From AV40 sp963817335 (lineage in GTDB: Bacteria; Verrucomicrobiota; Verrucomicrobiia; Chthoniobacterales; UBA10450), in contig CAWFNX010000001.1 of the NCBI GenBank assembly GCA_963817335.1, positions 620,001 through 684,000 of the forward strand: DNA of 64,000 bases. The letters are read 5' to 3'. Below, piece after piece: positions 50,993 to 58,346 of the stretch; within the stretch, counting starts at the first letter, position 1; each line of letters starts with the position of its first letter. The translations under genes and the position numbers were made by a program. The notes below the pieces were generated by a model. The model saw only the letters and a program-made list of their open reading frames with translations, was not told the origin of the DNA and searched no databases.

Positions 50993-51649
50993 ATGCCAAC
51001 TCAAAATTATCATCGCGTAATTGCAATCGACGGTCCGGCTGCTTCCGGCAAAAGCAGCGTGGCTCGCGAGCTCGCGTACCGGCTCAATTTTGTTTATGTC
51101 AATTCCGGCGCGATGTACCGCTCGGTGACCTGGACCGTGCTGGAGCGCGCCATTGACCCTGCGGACAAAAACGCAATTGCGACGTTCATTACCGGTTCGC
51201 GTTTGGACGGAAAGTTTGTCGATGGCGAATTTCATCTCCTGATCGATGACGTCGATCTAACCGAGCATCTGCACGAAGACCGCGTAAACGCGGAGGTTTC
51301 TCGGGTCAGCACCGTCCCGGAAGTGCGCAAGCTTTTGGTGCAGCGAATGCGCGATTATGCGACCAACCACGATTTGGTCGTCGAAGGCCGTGACATTGGC
51401 TCCGTTGTTTTTCCGGACACCCCCTTTAAATTTTATATCGACGCTTCACCGGAAGTTCGGGCCCAGCGGCGGGCCGCCCAGGGACACCGGGACGAGATTG
51501 CTCAGCGCGATCGCGCCGATTCCTCGCGCGCTGCTTCACCTTTGATCGTAGCGAAAGACGCCGAAGTCATCGACACGTCGAATATGTCGATCAATGCCGT
51601 AGTCGATGAAATTGTGAAGCGGCTTCGGGCCGAAAATTTAGAAATTTAA
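50993..51649 (+). CDS. cmk: cytidylate kinase
   Basis: Cmk phosphorylates CMP and dCMP. The P-loop is VIAIDGPAASGKSSVARELA, followed by the CMP-specific region YRLNFVYVNSGAMYRSVTWT and by LVVEGRDIGSVVFPDTPFKF. The lid region is VRAQRRAAQGHRDEIAQRDR. The 218-residue length is standard. It lies between aroA and plsC, and its stop is followed almost at once by an octamer repeat array. Confidence 0.96.
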   Translation: MPTQNYHRVIAIDGPAASGKSSVARELAYRLNFVYVNSGAMYRSVTWTVLERAIDPADKNAIATFITGSRLDGKFVDGEFHLLIDDVDLTEHLHEDRVNAEVSRVSTVPEVRKLLVQRMRDYATNHDLVVEGRDIGSVVFPDTPFKFYIDASPEVRAQRRAAQGHRDEIAQRDRADSSRAASPLIVAKDAEVIDTSNMSINAVVDEIVKRLRAENLEI

Positions 51650-51651
51650 TG

Positions 51652-51704
51652 AATTAGCGATTTAGCGATTGGACGGAGAAAATCATTAAATCACTAAATC
51701 ACTA
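51652..51704. repeat. octamer inverted arrays filling the cmk-plsC gap
   Basis: Left arm: AATTAGCG, ATTTAGCG, then a partly matching unit (51652-51675). Right arm: AATCATTA, AATCACTA, AATCACTA (51681-51704). The arms are imperfect reverse complements. The array begins 2 bp after the cmk stop and ends 1 bp before the plsC ATG, leaving no room for an ordinary ribosome-binding site apart from a GGACGGAG in the loop. Confidence 0.85.
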
Positions 51705-51705
51705 A

Positions 51706-52320
51706 ATGAGTTTTTATTATTGGCTCGGCTATCACCTTAGCCGATTGCTGGCCCAATTGTTCTTTGGGTTTCGAATCATTCATCGTGAGCGCGTGATTCA
51801 AACCGGACCGGTGATTTTGGCCGTGAATCACCAGAGTTTTCTGGATCCGCCCCTGGCCGGCAACGCCGCCGACCGCGCGATCTATTTTCTGGCTAAGAGA
51901 TCGCTGATGGATTCGCCGGTCCTGGGATGGCTTTTGCCCAAACTCAATGTGATTCCGGTTAATCTGGAGGGCGGCGATCGCAGCGCGCTCAAAGCGTTGA
52001 TTCGAATCTTACGCGCAGGAGAATGTGCGTTGGTGTTTCCGGAAGGGACCCGGACGCCCGATGGAAGTTTGCAGCCGGCCGAGCCCGGTCTTGGCTTGCT
52101 GATCGCAAAGACCCGGGCCCCGGTTGTCCCAATGCGGATCTTTGGCGCCTTCGACGCCTGGCCGATTGGCGGGAGGCTTCATTTGTTCCGCAAGATCACA
52201 GTTGTCGTCGGCGAGCCAATCTACTTTTCGGACGCAGACGTTTCAACCGGCGGCAAAGACGTCTACACCAAGTTGAGTCAGCGGGTGATGGACGCAATCG
52301 CCGCCTTGCATTTGCCGTAA
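51706..52320 (+). CDS. 1-acylglycerol-3-phosphate O-acyltransferase (PlsC family)
   Basis: The catalytic H-x4-D is in VILAVNHQSFLDPPLAGNAA, with the acceptor motif ALVFPEGTRTPDGSLQPAEP and a later VPMRIFGAFDAWPIGG. A hydrophobic N-terminal segment (YYWLGYHLSRLLAQLFFGF) associates it with the inner membrane. It acylates lysophosphatidic acid or a related lysolipid. It is third in the aroA-cmk-plsC group. The start codon directly abuts a repeat array, so translation may depend on coupling or on a structure-sensitive leader. Confidence 0.9.
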   Translation: MSFYYWLGYHLSRLLAQLFFGFRIIHRERVIQTGPVILAVNHQSFLDPPLAGNAADRAIYFLAKRSLMDSPVLGWLLPKLNVIPVNLEGGDRSALKALIRILRAGECALVFPEGTRTPDGSLQPAEPGLGLLIAKTRAPVVPMRIFGAFDAWPIGGRLHLFRKITVVVGEPIYFSDADVSTGGKDVYTKLSQRVMDAIAALHLP

Positions 52321-52361
52321 TCGGAATTTGCGCGGGCAAGCTCGACACCGAATAGTTTGGG

Positions 52362-52550
52362 GTGAACCCGCAACCCGGTGTCTCAAAGAATGTCGGCCGT
52401 TTGATGGTCGGAATCGTCATCGGATTCGCCCTGGTCGCGCTCTACGCGAACATTCAAAAAGTGCGCCGCGAGGCGATCGAAACGGTGGTCTTCATACCCA
52501 GCGTCGATCAGAACCCGAAACCGACGCCGTCACCGACGCCGGCGCGTTGA
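52362..52550 (+). CDS. small single-pass membrane protein, hypothetical
   Basis: The 62 residues contain one predicted helix (RLMVGIVIGFALVALYANI), a basic cytoplasmic-type segment KVRREAIE, and a P/T/S-rich tail PKPTPSPTPAR. It starts at GTG 52362; an ATG at 52404 would remove the first 14 residues but keep the helix. It sits between plsC and the DUF6600 lipoprotein with short gaps, so it is probably transcribed with them. No family was recognised. Confidence 0.55.
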   Translation: MNPQPGVSKNVGRLMVGIVIGFALVALYANIQKVRREAIETVVFIPSVDQNPKPTPSPTPAR

Positions 52551-52584
52551 ATAACCATTCGAAAAAGAGGTCTAAATCCTCGCC

Positions 52585-54324
52585 ATGAAAAAGTGTTTTG
52601 CGTTATCAATCCTGATCGCAGCCGCGTTTGTTTCCTGTCAGAAACAGCAAACTGACGCGGAAAGAGATGCTGAGGTTGAACGCCGGGTCGAGGAGCGCCT
52701 CGCCGCGGAACGACAGACCCAGCAACAACAGCAACTCGAACAGCGCCAGGCCGAGCTCGATGCCCGCGAGAAGGCGTTGGCGGAAAAAGAAAACGCCGCC
52801 ACACCGATTCAGTCGGAATCAGTTGAATCCGAATCGACTGAATCCGACGCGCGTCCTCGCGCGCCGCGTGGAGGCGCGATCACGACGGGCTACACAACTT
52901 TCTACAACAAGCTCGAGCCTTACGGCGATTGGATCGAGACCGGCGATTACGGATATGTTTTTCATCCGCGCGAAGCGGAAAGTTCGCGCAGTTGGCGGCC
53001 GTACACCGATGGTCGCTGGGTTTATACCGATGCGGGCTGGACCTGGATCTCGGAAGAGCCATTTGGTTGGGCCACCTATCACTATGGACGCTGGACGCGA
53101 CTACGTGGGGTCGGCTGGGTTTGGGTCCCGGGCAATCAATGGGCGCCGGCCTGGGTTTCATGGCGCAAGGGTAACGACTATGTTGGTTGGGCGCCGCTGC
53201 CGCCGGAAGCGCGTTTCGATCAACGGACCGGCATTCACAACTGGTCGGACAATTATTATGATGTCGGCCCCGACCAATATTGTTTTGTCGCGAGCACGGA
53301 ATTCGGCGCGCCGCGAGTGCAGCAGACCCTTCTGCCGTCGGAACGCAACGTCGCCATCATTAATCAGACAATGAACGTCACCAACATCACTTACAACAAC
53401 ACAACCATCGTCAATGAAGGACCGAGTTATGATGAGTTGCGCGCGGTAAGTCGCGAGCCGGTCCAACGATTTCGGCTCGAGCGAAACGCTAACGTCGATG
53501 TTTCAGCGGAACCGCCGCGGGCACAAATGCGCGGTGAAACTGTTGTCATTGCCGCGCCGGTAATCGCCGCACCCGTGGCCAACGAGCGTCCGTCAGCTGT
53601 AAAGCAGACGATCACTACGGCTGGAGTTGATCTCGGTTGGGCCGCAATCGCCAATCAAGACGAAGCGAAAAAGACCCGCCAGAAAATGCAGTCAGAAGCA
53701 ACACCGCCCCTGAATGCGCCGCCGAAAAAATTTATGAAGCCCGGCTTCGCTACAAAGGAGAACCCTCCGGTTGCCACAGGCGCGACAACATCCACGACGT
53801 CAACCCCCATTTCATCGGCGACAATGTCGCCCGCGCCAAGGTTAGCTCCGAAACCGGCGATGACCCCGCGCGTCATGCCGACCTCGCCACCAATCTCTTC
53901 GGCGTCGGTATCTCCTGCGGCATCACAACGGCGCGGCCGGTTGCTCCTCCCGCTTGGAACGCCGACCTCGAGTGCAACGACCGCGGCAACGACAACTCCA
54001 ACGCCCGCCAAACGGCCCACTGCTGTTGAAGAGCCTACAGCGATTCCATTGCCATCGGCGTCCAGGGGCGGATTGCAACTAATGCGCGGAAAACTTAAAT
54101 CTGAAGGAAACATTAATCCTCAGACCAGCGCTCAGCCAACACCGTCTGCCGCAGTATTGCCTTCTTCTGCGCCCCGCACGATTACTCCGCCACTGAATTC
54201 ACACGCGGAAGGCTTGACCAAGCAGGAGAAAAAAGAACAGAAGCGCGAAGAGAGAAAAGAATCAAAGCGGGAGCGCAAACAAGGGCTGGAAAGTGCGTCG
54301 CCCTCCGCATCGCCGACGCCTTAA
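52585..54324 (+). CDS. DUF6600-type lipoprotein with aromatic repeat domain
   Basis: A lipobox-like signal (LSILIAAAFVSC) precedes a coiled coil rich in E, Q and R (VERRVEERLAAERQTQQQQQ). The DUF6600-like domain spans about residues 100-220: YGDWIETGDYGYVFHPREAE, WRPYTDGRWVYTDAGWTWIS, WATYHYGRWTRLRGVGWVWV and WAPAWVSWRKGNDYVGWAPL. These W/Y/G-rich repeats suggest a beta structure on the cell surface. The last ~230 residues are low-complexity P/S/T/A sequence ending in a highly charged KRE stretch. It overlaps the convergent ligase gene by 4 bp. Confidence 0.82.
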   Translation: MKKCFALSILIAAAFVSCQKQQTDAERDAEVERRVEERLAAERQTQQQQQLEQRQAELDAREKALAEKENAATPIQSESVESESTESDARPRAPRGGAITTGYTTFYNKLEPYGDWIETGDYGYVFHPREAESSRSWRPYTDGRWVYTDAGWTWISEEPFGWATYHYGRWTRLRGVGWVWVPGNQWAPAWVSWRKGNDYVGWAPLPPEARFDQRTGIHNWSDNYYDVGPDQYCFVASTEFGAPRVQQTLLPSERNVAIINQTMNVTNITYNNTTIVNEGPSYDELRAVSREPVQRFRLERNANVDVSAEPPRAQMRGETVVIAAPVIAAPVANERPSAVKQTITTAGVDLGWAAIANQDEAKKTRQKMQSEATPPLNAPPKKFMKPGFATKENPPVATGATTSTTSTPISSATMSPAPRLAPKPAMTPRVMPTSPPISSASVSPAASQRRGRLLLPLGTPTSSATTAATTTPTPAKRPTAVEEPTAIPLPSASRGGLQLMRGKLKSEGNINPQTSAQPTPSAAVLPSSAPRTITPPLNSHAEGLTKQEKKEQKREERKESKRERKQGLESASPSASPTP

Positions 54325-57038
54325 TGTTTTTCCTGCGTGGCCAGTTCGCGCGCGTAAGTCAGGGTATCAATCGAATCGACGGTTTTGTCGCGGCGAATCG
54401 CTTTGATTCTTGGAAAGCGCAGCGCCAGGCCGCTCGCGTGCCGAGAGCTGGCCTGAATCGAGTTGAACGCGACTTCGAGCACGATCTCCGGTTTCACTTC
54501 GCGATATCGGCCGTGATCTGCAATCGTATTTTGTTTAAAATGCTCGGTGAGCTCTGCGATCTCGGTATCGGTCAGGCCGCTGTAAGCCTTGCCGATCGGC
54601 AAGAGATCGCCCGTCGTTTCATCGCGGATGGCGAACGTGTAATCGCTCAGGACATTGTTTCGTTTGCCGTGGCCGAATTCCGCACCGACGACCACGACGT
54701 CGAGAGTAGCCAGCTCTTTCTTTAATTTGAACCATGACATGCCACGGGCGCCGGGAGTGTAGAAGCTGGCCGGATCTTTGATCATCAAGCCTTCATTCGA
54801 ACGTCGTCGCGCTTCCTCAAAACGTTGCTCGATGTCGGCCGCCGAATGCGCTGGAAAGATTTGAGCAATCTGGAATTGATCCGGCAGTTTCAAACCACGC
54901 AGCAGCGCGCGCCGCTCCTCGAGTGAAGTCTTCAATAGCGAGCGGCTGTTCATCCAAAGCAGATCAAACGCAACGAATGCGACCGGAACGTCGGCTGACG
55001 CAGTAGAAAATAAATCAGGACCTTCGTCCCTCCGTCCGAGTCGCTTTTGTAAATCGAAAAAAGTTAACTTACGTCCCTGTTCGAATGCGACGATCTCGCC
55101 GTCGAGAATCAAATCCGCTTCAAACTTGCGCGCCTGGTCGGCAAGTTCGGGGAATTGATCGGTGATGCGCCGGAGATCGCGGGAATAAATTTCGGCGCGT
55201 CCAGAGTTGCGGTGAAGCTGGGCTCGAATGCCGTCGAACTTGTCTTCGACAAGAACCACTTTGGAATCTTGTTCGACAAACCTTTCCCAAATCGCCTCTG
55301 CGGTCGGCTCAGGTGTCGCGAGCATGCATTTGATCGGACGAAAGATCGACAATTCAGCGTGATCCAATTCCTTTCGCGCCGCGAGTAACGCCGTTTGGCC
55401 AATGTCGCCAAGGAGCATGTTGGCCTCTTTCACTCGTTCGAGGGGAACTTCGAACGCGCTCGCGATTGCTTCTTCCACCAGGCCTTCGCGCAAACCAATT
55501 CGGAGATCGCCGGTGAGGATTTTCACGATGTATTCACCTTCGCAGGCGGAAAGATTGGCAAAGCGAGTTTGTAATAACTGCGCTTTTGCAATTGGTCCGC
55601 GCGTGCGATGCAGCTCGTCAAAAAGTCTCTTCGATTCGATGATTGTGAACGGCTGCGGCGTGGTGCGATTCTCAAGGACCTTAAATGCAGTTTTGCCGAG
55701 ATCGCCGTGACTCGCCGCGATCCGATGAAAATCACCATCGCCAATTTTTGTTGCTCCCAGCAACGAACGAACGATCACCGACCATCCGACTTGCAACGTT
55801 CGCAAGTCGCTTTGCGCAAACGCGCGCCCAGTAAAATAGGTCGAAACAATCGACAATTGTTCCTGGTTCAGTGTTCGCAGGTAATCCGCGAGCAATCGCA
55901 CTTTTTCCAACTTCGCCGGCGTCGCCCCAATCGATTCGCCGACCTTGGCGAAAGCTAGAAACTCCGACTCGGTAGAGGCGGCCGAGTCGGCCGCGATATC
56001 GCGGCGCGCGGGCGACGGGCCTGCCCCTGCAGAAGATTTCGGCATTTTGAATTCCATTTGATTCTCTTCGCTCAAAGCCCATGCTTCGATTCCCCGTTCG
56101 CGCAAATCGCGCGCGAACTCGGCCGCGAAGCCGTGCAGAGTCAAAACTCGCTTCGGCTTCACCAAGTCGACATACCGATGCAGATCGTTGAAGTCGGCGT
56201 GATCCGACAACGGAAACGCGGCGTCGACCTGATAGCGATAAACTGCGCTCGGCTCCACCGCCCATCCGCTGATCATTGCCACTCGGCGCCGGGGAATTTT
56301 TTCGATCATCGGCGAATGACTGGCGCTCGGGGGACAAATGAGAACTTTGCCGGCAAGGTCGTTCTTGTTGTACCGAACATATCTGCAAAACGATTGGCCG
56401 AATTGCTCGTAGATCCGCGTCATCTGGTAGACCGAGCCATGCAACATCGGGGTGAGCCCGGCGCCATCGAGCGCGCACAAAATTTCCTGGGCCTTGCCTA
56501 ACGAATAGCCGAGCAACACGGGCACAGTGTCCTCTTCGAGCGAGTCGCGACAAAAAGCGACGATCTGTTCCACGACCTTTTCAGTTGGCGGAAATTGATA
56601 ACGCGGCAGGCCGAAAGTGGTCTCCATGATCAAAGTGTCGGCTTGTTTCCATTCCGCGGGTTCGGCTGATTTTCCCGGCCGCAATTTAAAATCGCCGGTG
56701 TAAAGCAACGTTTCGCTCGTGTCGGATAGAAACAATTGGGCTGAGCCGAAAATGTGGCCGGCTGGCAACAATGTGAGATCAAGATTGCGGACTCGCCGTT
56801 GCTCGCCGAACGGCAGAACGTGTTCGATGCGTGTGCCCGGCATCCGGGCTTTCATCAATCGCGCTGTGCCCTCGGACAGAACGATCTCCGCGTGCGGCGC
56901 GATATGGTCGCTGTGGGCATGCGAAACGAAGGCGAACTGCTTCGGCTCCCACGCGTCCAACCAAAAATCGTACCCGGGAATAAAAACCCCGCGCTCGTAG
57001 CGGACTTTGATCACGGGAAAATTTACGCGTGAAGGCAC
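54321..57038 (-). CDS. fusion of MBL-fold DNA exonuclease (SNM1/Artemis-like) and ATP-dependent DNA ligase
   Basis: Residues 1-330 match the ligase-associated MBL/beta-CASP exonuclease: FAFVSHAHSDHIAPHAEIVL, LLPAGHIFGSAQLFL, LLYTGDFKLRPG and DAAFPLSDHADFNDLHRYVD. From about 358 the protein is an ATP-dependent ligase, with the adenylated Lys600 in LVEDKFDGIRAQLHRNSG, EGLMIKDPASFYTPGARGMS and WFKLKKELATLDVV. Usually these are neighbouring genes working in DNA break repair; here they are one 905-residue frame. The joint (residues 336-356) is encoded by a palindromic repeat at 55970-56032. An internal ATG at 56045 could give a separate ligase as well. The usual DEXH helicase and phosphoesterase partners are absent. 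Confidence 0.92.
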   Translation of the reverse strand: MPSRVNFPVIKVRYERGVFIPGYDFWLDAWEPKQFAFVSHAHSDHIAPHAEIVLSEGTARLMKARMPGTRIEHVLPFGEQRRVRNLDLTLLPAGHIFGSAQLFLSDTSETLLYTGDFKLRPGKSAEPAEWKQADTLIMETTFGLPRYQFPPTEKVVEQIVAFCRDSLEEDTVPVLLGYSLGKAQEILCALDGAGLTPMLHGSVYQMTRIYEQFGQSFCRYVRYNKNDLAGKVLICPPSASHSPMIEKIPRRRVAMISGWAVEPSAVYRYQVDAAFPLSDHADFNDLHRYVDLVKPKRVLTLHGFAAEFARDLRERGIEAWALSEENQMEFKMPKSSAGAGPSPARRDIAADSAASTESEFLAFAKVGESIGATPAKLEKVRLLADYLRTLNQEQLSIVSTYFTGRAFAQSDLRTLQVGWSVIVRSLLGATKIGDGDFHRIAASHGDLGKTAFKVLENRTTPQPFTIIESKRLFDELHRTRGPIAKAQLLQTRFANLSACEGEYIVKILTGDLRIGLREGLVEEAIASAFEVPLERVKEANMLLGDIGQTALLAARKELDHAELSIFRPIKCMLATPEPTAEAIWERFVEQDSKVVLVEDKFDGIRAQLHRNSGRAEIYSRDLRRITDQFPELADQARKFEADLILDGEIVAFEQGRKLTFFDLQKRLGRRDEGPDLFSTASADVPVAFVAFDLLWMNSRSLLKTSLEERRALLRGLKLPDQFQIAQIFPAHSAADIEQRFEEARRRSNEGLMIKDPASFYTPGARGMSWFKLKKELATLDVVVVGAEFGHGKRNNVLSDYTFAIRDETTGDLLPIGKAYSGLTDTEIAELTEHFKQNTIADHGRYREVKPEIVLEVAFNSIQASSRHASGLALRFPRIKAIRRDKTVDSIDTLTYARELATQEKH
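55970..56032. repeat. palindromic element in frame at the exonuclease-ligase joint
   Basis: The 63-bp block (21 codons) begins CGGTAGAGGC, contains the hairpin GCGGCCGAGTCGGCCGC, then GATATCGCGGCGCGC and a second, GC-rich palindrome closing with GCCCCTGCAG. Its framing (GTAGRGGC at one end, GCCCCTRCAG at the other) matches the elements inside grpE and rsmE. It encodes AGAGPSPARRDIAADSAAST, an Ala/Pro/Asp linker between two catalytic domains. Confidence 0.7.
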
Positions 57039-57140
57039 TGGGTAAAAGTGCGAGTCCTGTTAGCGAATTGCGGCTGCGGCTCCAGACTTCCGGGTGCGCT
57101 GAATTGACAGATAACGCGGAGACCAGTTTGATTAGCGGCG

Positions 57141-57737
57141 GTGAGACTCGCGATATTGCTCCTGGTTCCGGTTGCATTTTCTTTTGGCGCCACCGAACGG
57201 CCGCGCCTGGTCCCGCGAGTGAGCCCGCTGCCGATGGCGTTGAATAAGGATTTTCAGTTTCGCAAAACAAAACTTTATTTGCTGACCGAGGCTGAGCCGG
57301 GTCAAGAGAAGAAAAACCCCGACGAGCAGCAAAACCTTCAAAATACCGGCAAGGGTAGCAAACTCGGCAACACTGCGCCCTCTAGCAAATCGACTACGGT
57401 GCAGGACGCCTCGATCAGGTTCGAGCGGCCGTACCGGCTCTTTGGCGCCGTGACCAAGCTGGATCAGCGCGAACGAACGGGAAATTATTTCGACTTTTTC
57501 TGGCGGGCTCGACGAATCGCGGATTTGACGGTGCGCCTCGAATACAAGCAGGAGAAATTGCACGCCCACATCCAGGCCCAGGAGGCTTATTACCCGGCGG
57601 CTCGCGGTAGTTTCAAAACAGAGTTCAAAGTAGTGGGCGACGATTACTTCGACGATGGACGGGTGATCGCATGGCGCTGTTTGCTGATTGAAAATGGGCA
57701 GATTGTCGCGGAAACGCACTCCTATTTATGGCAATGA
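57141..57737 (+). CDS. secreted hypothetical protein
   Basis: An N-terminal signal (LAILLLVPVAFSFGA) is followed by 180 residues with no recognised domain. Features are a charged middle (EAEPGQEKKNPDEQQN) and a conserved-looking C-terminal part, FERPYRLFGAVTKLDQRERT, GNYFDFFWRARRIADLTVRL and AWRCLLIENGQIVAETHSYL. It could be periplasmic. It begins at GTG 57141, about 100 bp from the divergent fusion gene. Confidence 0.65.
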   Translation: MRLAILLLVPVAFSFGATERPRLVPRVSPLPMALNKDFQFRKTKLYLLTEAEPGQEKKNPDEQQNLQNTGKGSKLGNTAPSSKSTTVQDASIRFERPYRLFGAVTKLDQRERTGNYFDFFWRARRIADLTVRLEYKQEKLHAHIQAQEAYYPAARGSFKTEFKVVGDDYFDDGRVIAWRCLLIENGQIVAETHSYLWQ

Positions 57738-57774
57738 TTGCCACGCCTCGCCGGGCACGACTCCCGGGCGCGGT

Positions 57775-57804
57775 TTGACAGCGTCGCTGTCGATCCTGTA
57801 TTCT
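57775..57804 (+). promoter_or_regulatory. candidate sigma70-type promoter for the STAS-RsbU-grpE-dnaJ run
   Basis: TTGACA (57775-57780) and TATTCT (57799-57804) are separated by 18 bp. The promoter lies between the hypothetical gene's stop and the GTG at 57819, supporting that GTG rather than an upstream in-frame start. A possible start point is at the A/G about 7 bp after the -10 box, giving a very short leader. Confidence 0.5.
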
Positions 57805-57818
57805 CTAGGTACTCAGCT

Positions 57819-58331
57819 GTGCAGTCATCGATTTTAGTGGGCGTGAACGGCCCCGCCGTTTGGGTGCGAGTGGAAGGCAAGGGCAACTTCCTCAACAGCG
57901 GCAGCCTTAAGGAATTCGCGCAAGAAATGGTCAACCGCGGTTACCGCGAATTTGTGGTCGACCTGCAGAATTGCGTGATGATGGATTCCACCTTCATGGG
58001 AACGCTGGCGGCGGTCGCGCTGCGATTGAAAGAAATTGGCCAAGGGCATCTTCACGTCGTCCATTGCGGCGAGCGCAGCTACGATCTCCTTTCCGGACTT
58101 GGGCTGGACCAAATCTTCGATATTCGCTCAAATGGCGCGGTGGCTCCGGAATGCCAGGAAATGAACGAGAAAAGCGCGGATGCCGCAGCGGCCAGGAAAA
58201 AGGAGACGACCGAAACCATGTTGCAAGCTCATCAGGCCTTGTGTGACGCCGCGCCCGAAAATCTCTCCCGATTTAAAGACGTTCTCGAATATTTAAAGCA
58301 GGACCTCCATCAAACGACAGCGGGGAAATAA
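57819..58331 (+). CDS. STAS-domain protein, anti-sigma factor antagonist type
   Basis: The STAS fold covers residues 1-110: SSILVGVNGPAVWVRVEGKG, GYREFVVDLQNCVMMDSTFM with the regulatory Ser in DSTFMG, and LKEIGQGHLHVVHCGERS. The rest is an acidic helical tail. Such proteins are phosphorylated on the conserved Ser by an HPK-like kinase and dephosphorylated by an RsbU-type phosphatase, controlling a sigma factor or other target. The next gene, 15 bp on, encodes just such a phosphatase. The kinase is not in the window. I chose GTG 57819 because a promoter precedes it. Confidence 0.85.
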   Translation: MQSSILVGVNGPAVWVRVEGKGNFLNSGSLKEFAQEMVNRGYREFVVDLQNCVMMDSTFMGTLAAVALRLKEIGQGHLHVVHCGERSYDLLSGLGLDQIFDIRSNGAVAPECQEMNEKSADAAAARKKETTETMLQAHQALCDAAPENLSRFKDVLEYLKQDLHQTTAGK

Positions 58332-58346
58332 CCTGGCCACGATCTC

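Noticed and set aside
55732..56553. 273-codon minus-strand frame within the exonuclease-ligase gene
   Set aside because: Shadow of the fusion gene in another frame; no motif and strongly skewed to Arg.
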